A stretch of 64,000 nt of DNA from assembly GCA_963682055.1 (NCBI GenBank), contig OY821749.1:8110336-8174335 (forward strand), written 5' to 3'. The position numbers and the translations under genes were made by a program. The stretch is from Primula veris (taxonomy: Eukaryota; Streptophyta; Magnoliopsida; Ericales; Primulaceae). Each line of letters begins with the position of its first letter. Position 1 is the first letter of the stretch. Positions 24,255-36,400 of this stretch are shown piece after piece. Below the pieces are notes generated by a model. It had not been told where the DNA came from, did not search any database, and worked only from the letters and a program-made list of their open reading frames with translations.

Positions 24255-25248
24255 TGGCGGATTCCCCATCGCCTACAGGGTTGCTAGAGCCGTTATCTAT
24301 TCTTGGAACGGTTCGGAGTGATGTTTCGATAGATTTCGTTGACAGTTTACCGATATTCAGGAGTTATGATATGATTATGGTGGTGGTTGACCAACTAACG
24401 AAATATACGCATTTTAATTCATAATGACATCCATTTTCCACCAAATGAATAGCTGAGGCTTTTATGTGTGAAAATGGGGGGGAGGGGTGTTGGGTGTTGG
24501 TTGGTTGGTTGGTGAGACTGTGGGGGTTCCAATTTCGATACTAAGCGGTCAATATCAGCTTTTTACTAGCGGATTTTGAAAGGAGTTGTTTTAAGTTGTA
24601 CGATACATTTATTGACGGCATCGTCTAATCACATGCCGACTGATGGGCAGACCAAAGTGGCAAATAACTGTCTTGAGCAATATCTCGTTGTTATGTTTAT
24701 CGTAAGACGAAGAAGTGGAAGAACTATTTAGCGTGGGCCGAGTTTTGGTATAGTACGAGATACCATCCTACGAGAGGGATTACGCCTATGGAGGTGTTAT
24801 ATGGTAGGCTAGGGATGAGTTCGGTCCGTTTCGGTTCGGTTTTAGCAAAACCAAAATCGAGCATTTTTTTCGGTTCGGTTTTTTTCGGTTTCGGTCTTTT
24901 TATTTTTTGACCGAATCAGAACGGGTTTTTTCGGTCCAGTTTCGGGTTTTTTTCGGTTTTTTGGTTTTTTTCGGTATTTTTCGGCATTTTTCGGTTCGGT
25001 CTTTTTCGGTTCGGTTTTATTGAAAACCGAAACCGACCCGAAAATTTTTCGGTTTTGGTTTTTTTCGGTTAGGTTATCGGTCCGGTCCGATTTTTCTGGT
25101 TTTTCGCCCAGTCCTATGGTAGGCCATCGCCGACCTTATAACCTTATGAAGAGGGAAGCGGTGGTCGTAGAAGTCGATAGGGAATTGCGTACTCGTGATA
25201 AGATTATTCTAAAGTTGAAGGACAACCTATACATGGTCATTAATTAAA
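24255..25248 (+). pseudogene. Ty3/gypsy integrase relic, left part
   Basis: Degenerate integrase coding DNA. GLLEPLSI is followed by a catalytic-core stretch resembling SIDFVDSLP and MVVVDQLTKYTHF (24330-24415), then after an indel-rich, G-rich stretch (24460-24540) the MPTDGQTKVANNCLEQY region (24630-24685) and STRYHPTRGITPMEVLYG (24755-24802). A hAT MITE interrupts it at 24810-25116, after which it continues (RPSPTL, then DKIILKLKDN) to a MULE insertion at 25249. Many frameshifts; long dead. Confidence 0.8.
24802..25124. mobile_element. Non-autonomous hAT element, TTCGGTT-rich, inside the gypsy relic
   Basis: The element spans 24810-25116 (307 bp), starting TAGGGATGAG and ending CCCAGTCCTA, flanked by a perfect 8-bp duplication TGGTAGGC (24802-24809, 25117-25124). 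The interior is almost entirely TTCGGTT/TTTTTCGG repeats. It resembles the element at 20569-21161 in reverse. The integrase reading continues directly across the insertion. Confidence 0.88.
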
Positions 25249-25546
25249 GGGAAAATTATAGTTTTGTACACCGACCCATTGGTGGTCAAGAAACTGCATA
25301 ACCACATTTCGACATTAATAATTTACATGCCCACATTTATAATTTCATCAAGTCAACACACCTCACTTAACTTCTGTTAAATCTAATCTTGTGTGATGAC
25401 GTGTGCGTTTTTTTAAGGGTAACTCAATCATTTTGAATATTAAATATATGTGGATCATTGGATTAGATCTAAAGGTCGATAATAAGGTCAAATTTTGGAT
25501 GTTCAATTTGATCCGAAGGTGTTGATTAAATTAAAGAAAAAGTGAC

Positions 25547-25604
<58 letters not shown>

Positions 25605-26774
25605 GAAAAGCTTATATGGACATCATGAAAAACATCAATTTGGACACTTTTTTGTAAAAACGCTCCAAATCAAGATTTGGCTAATACAAATCTCCACGGT
25701 TTCACGACGGGAACACAAATATGCGTCTTGTTTTTTTTTTTCGAGATGTATAATGACATGTTTTCGAAATTATGGTAAAATTTAAAAATTCAAAACATGT
25801 CATTATACATCTCAGAAAAAAAAAACATGACACATATTTGTGTTTCCGTCGTGAAACCGTGGAGATTTGCATTAATCAAATCTTGATTTGAAGCGTTTTT
25901 GAAAAAAAATATCCATTTTGATGTTTTTCATGATGTGCATATATCCTCTCTATATATATATATACACGAGAGAAATTATATGAATATCAACTTAGACATT
26001 AACTTGCACACTTTTAACTGTATCCATATTAATAGTAGATCAAATAGATATATACATAGTACGAATATATACATCGACATATTTGAGGCGCCTGAGGGGG
26101 AGAGAGAGAGAGAAACTTCGCACGTCCTTAGTCGATGAGCGAAGTAGGGGTGGGAAGAGGTGGCAATGGTGAGATGGGGGAGGGGGTTTTGAGCTTCTGT
26201 ACAGAAGAGAGAGTAAGGGAGTAGGGAGAAGAAACCATTAATTTCACTAAAACTCCCTATATTTTACATGAGTTTTCTAATAAGTACCAATATAGTATAA
26301 TAAATTTTTGCTAGCAATAATTTATGTACAAGGAAAAATAATTATATTTGCATGCATATCTTAAATTTAAAGCTTTTGAATGTATTCAAATTTGATTTTT
26401 AATTTTTAATTTTATTTTACGTAATTTTGTAATTTTAAAAAAACTTAAGTTAGTAGCTTAAATCTAAAGTAAAAATACTAATTTAACTTGTTTTTAAAGT
26501 GTAGTTACTAATTTTTTTTTTTTAAAAGAAAACTTTGAGTATCAATGTTGTATTTAATTTTAGGGAGAGGAGAGTGATGACATGACGTTGTAAATAAAAT
26601 AAGATGAGAGGCTAAAAATATCATTTATATATTTATGTCATCTTTTTTAACAGCGGTATGTTGATTGATTGATGTGCATTAGCTAGGTATGAAATTTTTT
26701 AATGTCGATGGGTAGACAGTTTTTTTACCACCAATAAGTCGGTGTAAAAAATTATAATTTTTTCCTTAATTAAA
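25240..26774. mobile_element. Non-autonomous Mutator-like element (MULE) inside the gypsy relic
   Basis: The element spans 25249-26765 (1517 bp) with inverted ends of about 75 bp: both start GG(G/A)AAA..TTATA and share ACACCGAC, ATTGGTGGT and TCGACATTAA. A perfect 9-bp duplication TTAATTAAA flanks it (25240-25248, 26766-26774), as expected for Mutator. It has no transposase. The gypsy integrase reading resumes right after it at 26775. A second inverted-repeat element (25601-25950) is nested inside, next to a (TA)n tract at 25551-25598. Confidence 0.85.
25601..25950. mobile_element. Foldback (long inverted-repeat) element nested in the MULE
   Basis: Two arms of about 150-170 bp are nearly complementary over their length. 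The left arm runs from about 25603 (CATCATGAAAAACATCAA, CTCCACGGTTTCACGACGG) to about 25765 (GATGTATAATGACATG); the right arm mirrors it from about 25793 to 25950, with a loop of roughly 30-40 bases. The outer ends sit in TA-rich DNA, so the duplication cannot be read. Probably a foldback-type MITE. Confidence 0.8.
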
Positions 26775-27060
26775 TGAAACATGAATAAGATAAGGATTGT
26801 AGGGAGTTACAATTTAAGAAAAAGGACTTGATATGTTTGAAGTTATATTCATATTGCCAGAATCCAGTCTTTCGTTGGGCCTTGCAAAATCTTGAGAGTC
26901 TATTCTTTGGGCCATTCTGCATTGCGGCTAAGATTGGGAGAGTTGCATACCGATCGTTCTCCTATTCTTCAGGTGTTTCATGTTTTGTTGCTTCGGAGAC
27001 AGATGGAAATTAGCCGAAACGACCTTTCTGCCATGTCCGAGGGATGGTGTTCCGGACCAT
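26775..27060 (+). pseudogene. Ty3/gypsy integrase relic, C-terminal part
   Basis: Continuation of the gypsy polyprotein after the MULE: a frame with LKLYSYCQNP, then FFGPFCIAAKIGRVAYR (the GPF/Y module of gypsy integrases) near 26905-26965, and after a frameshift VFHVLLLRRQ near 26970-27005. It grades into a TG microsatellite. No LTR could be assigned on this side. Confidence 0.75.
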
Positions 27061-27074
27061 GGGTTTCTGGGCGT

Positions 27075-27162
27075 TGTTGTTGTGTGTGTGTGAGTGTGTG
27101 TATGTGTGTGTGTGTATGTGTGTGTGTGTGCGCGTGCGTGCGTGCGTGTGCGTGTGCATGCG
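27075..27162. repeat. (TG)n/(CG TG)n microsatellite
   Basis: Long alternating TG run turning into GCGTGC repeats. The poly-Thr/His frame on the minus strand is an artefact of it. Confidence 0.9.
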
Positions 27163-28701
27163 TTGTTGCGTGAGCAGTTTTCGGACTTAAATCCTCAAAG
27201 TTTCCACTAGCCCAATCTAACCGACCCATCTCCCACCACACCACTAGAACGGTTTACAAGTTTATACACTATCTCTTGTATTTAAGTATGCAAATTTTCA
27301 GTTTGGTACGTCCCAAAATAAGTGTTAACTTTTCATTTTTAGTTGATTTTTTCGTTTTTTTCCCTAAAAAATAACTCTTTTTATAATTAAATCATATCAA
27401 ATTTACAATTAAACAACCTCACATTTGAAGTAAAAAGTAGTCTTTATTTGAAAATTTTGATATTTTTATGAATATTGTGGAATTTTAAGTGAAATTGTTT
27501 CGAATCATTAAACAACACAGTTTTTAAAGAAGTACTCTTATTTAGATATAAAGGGAGTTGTAGTATCTGTATGTGCTTATAAATGTTTAATAATATATAT
27601 GTAAATCTAGGAACATAAGTATTTTCAAAATGGCAACGTACACGTATCGGGGTACCTATATAATGCCGGTACTTGTAAAATACGTACCAGATACTTATAT
27701 ATATATATGTAGGTTTATTTTTTTTGATAAGTGATAAATATAATGATACTAAAATGTGATACTGATCGGCATTATAGTTGAATACAATAAAAAAGCGTTT
27801 GGATTTTGGTATATCAATTAGTCTCCTTTATTGTCTATTGAAAGTGTAAACACAATTCCTATTTACTCTACGATTATCTTGAGATTAAGGACAATTTAAC
27901 TTCATAATTTCCACAAATATAAGACTGTTTAAATGCGCTTACCTTGAGCCATAACAATATTTACGGTAACCGAATATCTAATAGAGAATTGACGGAGAAG
28001 ATTTATCTCTCTTTTACCATTCTTCCGAAACCAACCCTGTTTACTATTAATTGATGACGAATTGACGATTATGCAAATGTTGTTTTTCTTTAGAGGGAGA
28101 GAAAAATAATCTCTTCTATAATCCTATTGGAAAACATTGCTTATGTTCACGTTTCATCAAAAACAAAAAAGGAGCAAAACTTAACCCAGGCTCGAATTGT
28201 TTATATCTGGTATGAAGTGAGTTTGATTGAAACCAGATTGCAGTTACAGTTTGAAAGACTAGAAATTCCATTTCAAATCCAAATCCAAAAACAGAAATGC
28301 ATCCGATTTCCTATTACCATTCTCATGTGTTCGCGAACAATAAGATCCATCCCCTTACTTTGTAATTTGGTTCATTGAAAGCTATTAACGGGACATACTA
28401 TGTTTTTCTTTTGTCATAATCGTTACAAGAACTTTTACTTGTTGTCTTTTCTATTTATTTTTCTCATGGACTTGTGTCGTGTGTATGTCTTATCTAATAT
28501 ATATAGTAGTATGAAGTGTGGTGAAAGAGGATTGCAGCAACAGTTTGGAAGACTGGAAATTCCATTCGATATCCGAATTCAGAAACAGAAACACATCCCA
28601 TCTCCTATACCATATCCCCACATAAAGAAAGCCAAACCAAATGAACCTTAAACGAAAACAAACTAAAAGAACAAAAAGAAGAAACCATAACACAAGCTAT
28701 A
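27163..28701. other. 3' flank of TDR, AT-rich
   Basis: No gene recognised. Two diverged direct repeats of about 105 bp occur at 28210-28322 and 28509-28612, both starting TATGAAGTG and sharing ATTGCAG, CAGTTTG(A/G)AAGACT and GAAATTCCATT. The TDR 3' UTR and poly(A) site must lie in the part next to 28702 but could not be fixed. Confidence 0.55.
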
Positions 28702-31700
28702 TCAACATTCAACAGTGGCTTTAAGCGACAAATGACCACTCCCCCCACCAACACAAATCGTCACGTCATCCTTTCCTACTGCCTTACGTTTCGGCTTCGC
28801 CTCTAATAACATTGAAACCACGTCCCTCATTGGAGGCCTATCCGCAGGGTTGCGACTGGTGCATAGCAATGCCACCCTAAGCAACAACATCATTTCTTCT
28901 CTAACTGAAACACAAGATGCCCCCGCGTTTTTGTCAAGTATAGTACTTAGGCCCTCTTTCGACTTTATTTTAGACCGGACCCAGTCGACAATACTGTTCC
29001 CATCCCCAAACTCTGAGTCGACGGATCTCTTACCAGAGAGGATCTCCATTAGTACTACCCCATAGCTGTAAATATCGCTCTTTTCATCTACTTGCAATGT
29101 GTATGCGTATTCTGAAACATTAGTTAATAAATTATTAGCAAATTTAAATCCAACTTTTAACATAAAAACTAGTGTATTCGTATTCTGAAACATTAGTTAA
29201 CAAGTCATTAGCAAATTTAAATCCAACTTTTAAAATAAAAACTAAAACTAAGTAGATGTTTATAAGAATTCAATTTACCGCCACCTAGTATAACTTTAAC
29301 TAATGGCTAGCGTATATTATTAGCTAGTCAATGAGAGGATAACATTTAGTAGGATAGATGGATAACTACGGCTAATATAAATCAATAATAAGACGAGAGA
29401 TGGTTAGAATAATGAAATTCACTTGCTTCCACCTTTAATAATTTAGCAAATAATGGTTGTTTCTTTTAGGTTCAGTTGTAATAAGTGTCAACTGAATTAG
29501 TCAATTAGAGAGAGTAGTAGCTCTAGCTTAAATAAGTTTGTTGATGCTATCACATAGCATAGTGCAGTCTTACCGTTACATAAGCCGTCCAAATAATTAA
29601 TTTTAATCTGTATCGAAGGCTGTTTGGTTGCACTTATTGCTCAGGTTTTAAACTAGATTTTTTGTTGCTGGCACATTTGGTTAGAAGCTCGAACTCAGAA
29701 AAAAGTATAAAAATAAAAAAGATAATTGGCTCAGTGAACCATGAATTTTCAATCTTATGTTAAGAGTCCATTTAGTAACAGATTTTTTAAGTAGATTTTT
29801 GGATTTTAGTTTCAAAAAATTTGTAAGTGTTTGAATGGTCAAATTATTCATTTTTTGAGAAATAGATTTTGAGGCTAAAAAATCTATAGAAAAAAAAAAA
29901 AAACTCATTTTACACCAAAATATCTAAAATATATGTTGTCAAACATACCCTAGTCAACTTATTTTTTTCAAAAGATATTAAGCTCAACCATTTTATTGAT
30001 AAATTTGTAAATTACGACTAGTTTAGTTGATTAATTTGTGTTTCCAAATACAACCTTAAACTTATATAAAAATAAATGAAAAAAGTGCCCAATTTTTTTT
30101 TTAACTTTAAGAGTGTTAGGGAGTGACAAAAATGAAGAGTCATACAAGTAGAATAAAATCAAAAAGTGGGGCCAAGAGAAAATGGAAAAAGAAGAAAACA
30201 AAAGAAAGAGGGGTACTCTTCACGCCTACGATAGTGCGCTATATATGCACACCCACTTCTACAGTTTTAACTACAACTTTCCTCCGCGCCAAAAAAAATA
30301 CAATAAAGCACTCTACTTTCAGTTTCATAAATGATGATAGTGTGCACACTATACTCATGTCTCATTTTAGTGACATTATTCACTTATGTAACGTACGTTA
30401 CAAAAATGACAGCTTAGTTAGAACTTTAATATCCTCTATGACAAATAAAGTTGAGTAATAATAATAACTTTAAATTATGAACAATTTTGACGGTGATTAA
30501 AATTTGAAAAGATTTTGTATGCACAATTTTGAAAATTTTAAACATACTGCTAAACGAGATACAATATTTACAATGTTACTAAATTTCCTACATTACGGTC
30601 AAATAAAATAAGTGTTTTTTTTAGTTTTATATAAGGTTCGCGGTAAGAGTAATTTTTAATCCGTAAGTAGCATCGGCCTCTATCCAACTAGATACCACTA
30701 TATCAGATTCATTTGGATTAAAGACTAAATTTGCTTTGTGGTAATTAATTGCTAAAACTATACGACCATATGCACTAACGGGGAATGAAATTGGCATAAT
30801 TAATCACCATGCTTGTATTAAAATTCGAATTTCTTGACAAAACAACAGTTGATAAAAAATTACTGACCTGGGGCAATGTAACCATACGAGCCAGCAATAA
30901 CAGACATCGACTCGTCACATTGGATCAACTTCGCCACCCCAAAATCCGCCACACGAGCCTCCATTTCACTATCCAAAAGTATATTACTTGGTTTTAAATC
31001 CCGGTGGACAATCACCGGGTCACAGTCATGGTGAAGATAGCATATCCCTTGCGCCACACCCAACGCTACCTTATACCTAACCACCCAATCCGTTAACAAA
31101 CCATCTCCTTTACTATTTCCGTGCAACAAGTCATCTAAACTCCCGTTAGGCATATATTCATATAACAACATCGTACATTCGCTGTTGCTACAACATCCTA
31201 ATAACCTTACAATGTTACGGTGCCTCACATTCCCGAGCACCTCCACCTCAGCAAGCACCCCTTTTCGTCTCCTCACCGTTTCCTTGTTCTTGCCCCATAA
31301 CTTTTTCACCGCTATGATCTCGCCACCTGATATTAGAACCCAAACAAATCAGTATGATTTTATTATATTTTATACAATTAGATTGAGTTCGAATCATATC
31401 ATAAAAACTAGTCCATTAAAAAAAAAAAGTCCATTCCATTACAAGAAAAATAGTATGAGAATAGATCATGATGGTAAAATGAGCATTGATAAACTTAGTA
31501 ACAAATTAAATATTTGCTGACATTTTCTTGTAGTATTTTTTTATGACCTGGCATTTCGGCCTTGTACACAGTCCCGGTGGCCCCCATCCCCACTATTTTA
31601 TCCGTCGCCGTTACACATTCTAGAACATCATCCGCCGTGAAATTCAACCTTTGAAACGCGGTTAGCTTCCACGCCCCCGTTTCTCTATCACCTCCGAACC

Positions 31701-33684
31701 TTCTCCGGTAGTTTGTATAAAAATATCGGCTCACAGCAATCACCAAGAAAAATCCGACCCCAAACGCCGCAATAATTACAAAAATACCCGCTGGGCGCCC
31801 CTCTTGACGGGAGGCAGGGGTGGCAACACTATCTCTACTGCTTCCACACGGCTTTCCCAAAACTTCCCCACATAAGTCATCGTTCCCCACGAACGAAGAT
31901 GGGTGGAGGTTCCGGAAGACTGTACCAAAAGAGGGGACGGACCCAGTGAGGCGATTATACGATACATTGAAGCTCTCTATTGTTGTGCAATTATCGAAAT
32001 TTGACGGTATTGAGCCGGTGAGGAGATTGTGGGATAAATCTAGGTCGGTTATCGATGGTAGGGTAGAGATCTCCCAAGGGATTATTCCGGATAGTAAATT
32101 GTCATGAAGATTTAAACAAATTAGTTTCGAGCAGTGGCCAATATCCCAAGGAATACTACCGTTCAGCGCGTTACCTTCTAGTTCTATCTTGTACACGCTC
32201 TGGCACCCAAGGAAATCCGGTACATTTCCCATTAGTTTTGATGACGTGGCGGAGAATATTTGTAGTTCCGGCGCTTTCCATATGTTTGATGGTAATTCAG
32301 CGTTGAAAGAGTTCTCGGATACGTTTAGGTACTCCAGTTTAGCCGCATTGCCAAAATCTACAGGAAAAGGTCCTGATAACTCGTTTTTGCTCATGTCCAT
32401 GTAGGTTATGTTCGGTAATGCACCAAATCCTAGCGGGATTGAGCCATTTAACGAGTTGTTTTGGATACGAAACCTTACTAATGAGGTGCAATTCGCAATC
32501 ATCGAAGGGATTTCACCTATAAAATTGTTATTAAAAAGAATGAGTTTTACTAGTTTGTTTCCGCGACAAAGATGTCTTGGGACTGGTCCTCTGAGAAAAT
32601 TCGATGAAACGTCAAGTTTTTGTAACGTCTGATTTTCCCCCAGATTTTGAGGTAACATTCCGGTGAGTGAATTGTTCCATAAATATAGCGTCTCGAGATT
32701 CCTTAGCTCCGTTATACCCTCAGGTATTTCTCCAGTAAGCTTATTATCCATCAAGCTTAAGGAGTTTAGCTCTTTCAGATAAGAAATTTCACTTGGTATC
32801 GGCCCCGATAGCATATTATCTGATAAATCAATACTCTTGATAGCCTTCAATTTCACAAAACTCGCAGGAATAGTACCTGAGAACCGGTTTTTAAACAACA
32901 ACAAAGTCTCTAGACTGCTTAAATTACCTAATTCAGGGGTAAGCGCACCCGAGAGATTAGCCGACGCTATGTCTAAATATTTCAAATTCGATAATTTCCC
33001 AAATTTGACAGGAACACCCCCTGAAAACTGATTATAACCTATCTCAACACGCTCGAGATTTGCCAACAACCCTAAATTCGACGGAATACCCCCTGAAATA
33101 GCATTTCCAGCCAGATACAAAAAGGTCAAATTAAATAAATCACCATACCCAGACGGGATTTCTCCCTCAAAATAGCTTCCTCCAAGATTTAAATACTCTA
33201 GCGACCGGAGCTGGGAAATTTCCAAGGGGAGCAGACCGGTGAAGCTATTACTGAATGCGTTTAGGGTAGTCAGGTGCTTAAGTTTCGAAATCCCGGGGGT
33301 GAAAGTGTAATTAAAATTGTTCCGGCTAATGTCTAGCATCCTGAGGGTCTTCAGTTCAAAAACAATGGAAGGGAATTTTCCGGATAAAGCATTTTGGCTT
33401 AAATTAAAATGGCGTAGGCGTGACAAATGCGTGATCTCTTGAGTGATTACACCGGTGAGGTTGCGTCTAGAAAGGTCAAGGGAAATTACATGTTCACCCT
33501 CGGGGTCGCACTTAACCCCTGACCATGAGCACCAGTTTGAAGTACTGGGGTCACCCCAATCAGGGATATTAAGTGAAGATTTTAATGAAACAAGAGATAA
33601 GAGTTGTTTGGGAAGGGGTAAGGTACATGTTAGTAAGAAAAAGAGTGAAAATATGGTAAGGAATAGGGTGAGAGAAGGGCTCAT
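28702..33684 (-). CDS. TDR: TDR/PXY, LRR receptor-like kinase for the TDIF (CLE41/44) peptide
   Basis: Plasma-membrane receptor kinase that binds the CLE41/CLE44 (TDIF) dodecapeptide from phloem and keeps procambium and cambium dividing. Exons 33684-31548, 31326-30868 and 29111-28702 join at GT-AG sites to 1001 aa; Arabidopsis PXY has 1041. The start is ATG at 33684. Signal peptide about 1-23; LRR N-cap with WCSWSGVKC; some 20 LRRs ([24 protein letters not shown]); TM near 625-648 ([20 protein letters not shown]). The kinase is complete: glycine loop [15 protein letters not shown]-binding Lys720 or 721 (AVKKLW), HRD at 820-822, DFG at 840-842, GSYGYIAPE, and C-terminal [24 protein letters not shown] and [16 protein letters not shown] match PXY rather than the PXL1/2 relatives. 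The catalytic set is intact, so an active kinase is expected. Intron 2 carries a duplicated copy of the exon 3 acceptor. Confidence 0.96.
29099..29244. repeat. 73-bp tandem duplication over the TDR intron 2 acceptor
   Basis: Copies at 29099-29171 and 29172-29244 differ at only a few bases. On the minus strand each copy contains the polypyrimidine end TTTCAG followed by AATACG; the copy at lower coordinates is the true exon 3 acceptor. The outer copy is therefore a decoy acceptor 73 bp upstream. Confidence 0.85.
29245..30867 (-). other. TDR intron 2, remainder
   Basis: AT-rich intron sequence between the kinase exons (intron 2 is 29112-30867). Frames inside, including the Lys-rich one near 30123-30458, do not resemble known proteins. 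No clear transposon ends. Confidence 0.6.
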
Positions 33685-36198
33685 TTTCACGTTTGTGTGT
33701 GTTTTTGAGTTGTTTTACATTTACAAATGGAGTAAATAGGGGTTTAATATAAGGGGAAGTGCTTTTTGGGTGTGTTGGGTGAAGAGGGGTTTCTCATGAT
33801 GATTAGTTTCTTGAGTGGGTGTTTTAATTTTTTTTTTTTGTTGGAGAGTGGAAAATATGGAGTGCAAAGTAAGTGTGACACTATTTCATCTTCTTCTATA
33901 TCTCTTTGTCACTAGTGTTGTGCAAGTTTGTTTTATTTTGTTTTTGTGACCAGAACACGAGTTTTAACAAGGGTGCATGAATTTTGAATATTTTCCTTTT
34001 TCTTTTTCCTTTTCTTTTGCTCTTGTCTCTATCTACTTGCACCATTTCCTCACCTTCTGCTGCTTACTTTGTTTAATTTATTATAGAAAAGAATTAGAAT
34101 TACGAATTAATATAATTCTTAATTTGTAAAAAGTGTAGATATCCAGTAGCAATTACAAAATTATATAAAAAAACTACAATAGTCCATTTTTAATCTTATA
34201 CATTTGTGAGAAAATATAAATTAGATTCTAGTACGAGATATTATACATGGTATATAATTTTTGTTTACGGAATAAGTAACATTTAGTGACTGAAACAGAT
34301 AATAGATTTTTTTTTTAATTATTTTCTTGTGTAACGTTTTCAATTTATTTTGCAGAAAATATAAACGTCAAAGTTAAGCACTTGCTATGTTTTACGTTTT
34401 TGGTTGTGCAAATGTTTTAAAAAGTCCTATAATCCTATAAACTAATGTTTATTCAAATTTTACTAATTGCTTCGAAAATGGTTCACCATTATTCTTTTAC
34501 CAGAATATCTTGTGGGAATACCAAACGATTCTTGGAAACTCTTTCATTACAATTATGTTCCCATAGTTTAACGTTTTATTGTAGCCCTGCTTAATCTTAA
34601 TCCAGTAGTCTAGTATTCTCTTCTATTTTGTAATCAGTCCAATCTTCTCTTAGTTTCATGATGTACATTGAATAAATTGTAGAAGAACTCACAAATAAAT
34701 TAAATGTCTATTTGTATCCCCAAAAAATGTCTATTTGTATCTTCAATACATATGTAACCAAAAGATTGAATACGTACTTTAGAGTTAATCAGCAAAGAAA
34801 TATACACGTCAATATTTATTGAGTTTTTTTAAAAGGAGTCAGTGTATCAATTTTTTGTTTTACTGTGTACTTTCGGTATTAAACAATTTTTAACAGGCAC
34901 TGAACTGCATTTTTGGGGGGATGAGACTTAATTTATAGACACAAGTCAGTATTTTCATATCTAAATAGAACAGTTTTATTTTTAGATTTAAAATTTATTT
35001 GTAAGACTATTAATTAGTTTAAGAACAAATAATGGCAGATTTTTTAATTTTAAAATCTATTTGTAACAACATCACTACCTTTCAAAACACGGAGGGGTAA
35101 AAACATTCACACCAGTCTCATCATTTTTTTTAAATGAATAGTGAAAATTCAATTTTTTGATATTTAAATAATTATATACATTTTATAATCTCTGTAAAAC
35201 ATCATCTGTATCAATAATTAACTATTTTAATATTATATTTTATTATAAAATTCATATTTGAAAAAATAACTTACACATAGTTAAAGTGTGGTTCATTGTT
35301 TTTTAATTGTTTAGAAGAACTATTTACTCTCTATTTGTAAAGAGTTATAGTGGTTTTCTCCAACAATGAAGAGTTTATTGTGAGTTTGATTTAGTATATT
35401 TTTTAAAGTAAAACTCTTCAATTATAGATAAATTAGAATTTGGTGAGCAAACAGTAAGTATTATGATTTTTTGTAAGTTACTAAGTAACTCAATTTTCTT
35501 TTGCTATGTTGTCTCTATCTACTGAATTTATTTACCTTTGTCTGCTTCTCATACAGTTTTACTTTTTTAGTTTGTTGGATTTCTTTAATTCCATCTCTTT
35601 TTACTTTCTACTTTTCATCATTCCTTGTTTACTTTATCTTTGGCAAACTAATCTGATTTTTTTTTGTGGCTATAGTGAACAATGGGGATCCGAGAAAGTG
35701 AATACAATTTCCCACATCTATTTATCTTTTGAGATTTCCAAGTTATAAACTTCTTTAGCGGCAGCATTGGAATAACATGTTATAGAAGCCAAATTACGGA
35801 AATTTTGTGATATTTAGCATGGCATAATAACATGCAATTGTCCAAGCCCAGCTGCGCCGGACTTCTTCAAGCTCGGTTTGTCTAATAAAGAAATCTAAAA
35901 TCTTGTACATAAGATACGATGACTTGGCTCCATTACAAACAACCACGAACCGAGCTCATTCACCTGACATGCTTACGTTAATTTTTCTGTAAGTGAATTA
36001 ACAAAGAGGGTAAAGAACAGTGAGAATAAGGTATGTAATACCAAACGGTACAAATGTAAATACATATTAACAAATAAAACTGGTATGTAAGTTCAGGCTA
36101 ACAAAACATATAATTACCAACGTCATCTAATTAACGAAAAAAATAAATTTAAATAGATAGATATAACAAAAACAACGATAATGTGTGAAAACAATAGA
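33685..36198. other. TDR upstream region
   Basis: Presumed promoter of TDR. On the minus strand a TATA-like CTTATATTAAAC lies near 33747-33757, some 65 bp before the ATG; this is weak evidence. The remainder is AT-rich with no recognised gene. Confidence 0.4.
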
Positions 36199-36400
36199 CA
36201 ATACAAAAAAATGTCAACTTACCATCAGAACGTATGTTGCTAAACTGATGATAAAGTGAGTGTCATTAAATTTAGTAACAATTTTTATTGCTAAATTGTT
36301 GTTTTGTTGCTAAACTATTTCTAAAATTTAACGACACTCAATTTACTATCAGTTTTTAAACAGTAAACTGTTGGTATCTTAATTTTTTTTTATTGTAGTG
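36199..36400. mobile_element. CACTA-like MITE
   Basis: About 200 bp with imperfect inverted ends: CAATACAA-AAAAA on the left and, reversed, CACTACAATAAAAA on the right. The interior is partly palindromic (TTGCTAAACTGAT, GAGTGTC, AAATTTA) and shares words with the element at 55134-55294. The flanks AGA/AGT do not give a clean 3-bp duplication. Confidence 0.6.

Noticed and set aside
26978..27244. His/Thr-rich and Val/Cys-rich frames
   Set aside because: Translation of the TG microsatellite.
30123..30458. Lys-rich 111-codon frame in TDR intron 2
   Set aside because: Intronic, low complexity, no homology recognised.
33690..33690. Start of TDR at a GTG six bases upstream
   Set aside because: The ATG at 33684 is in frame and directly precedes the signal peptide; plant initiation at GTG is not expected.
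31776..33739. Plus- and other-frame ORFs across the TDR exon 1 region
   Set aside because: Shadows of the TDR coding frame; the minus-strand LRR frame explains the region fully.
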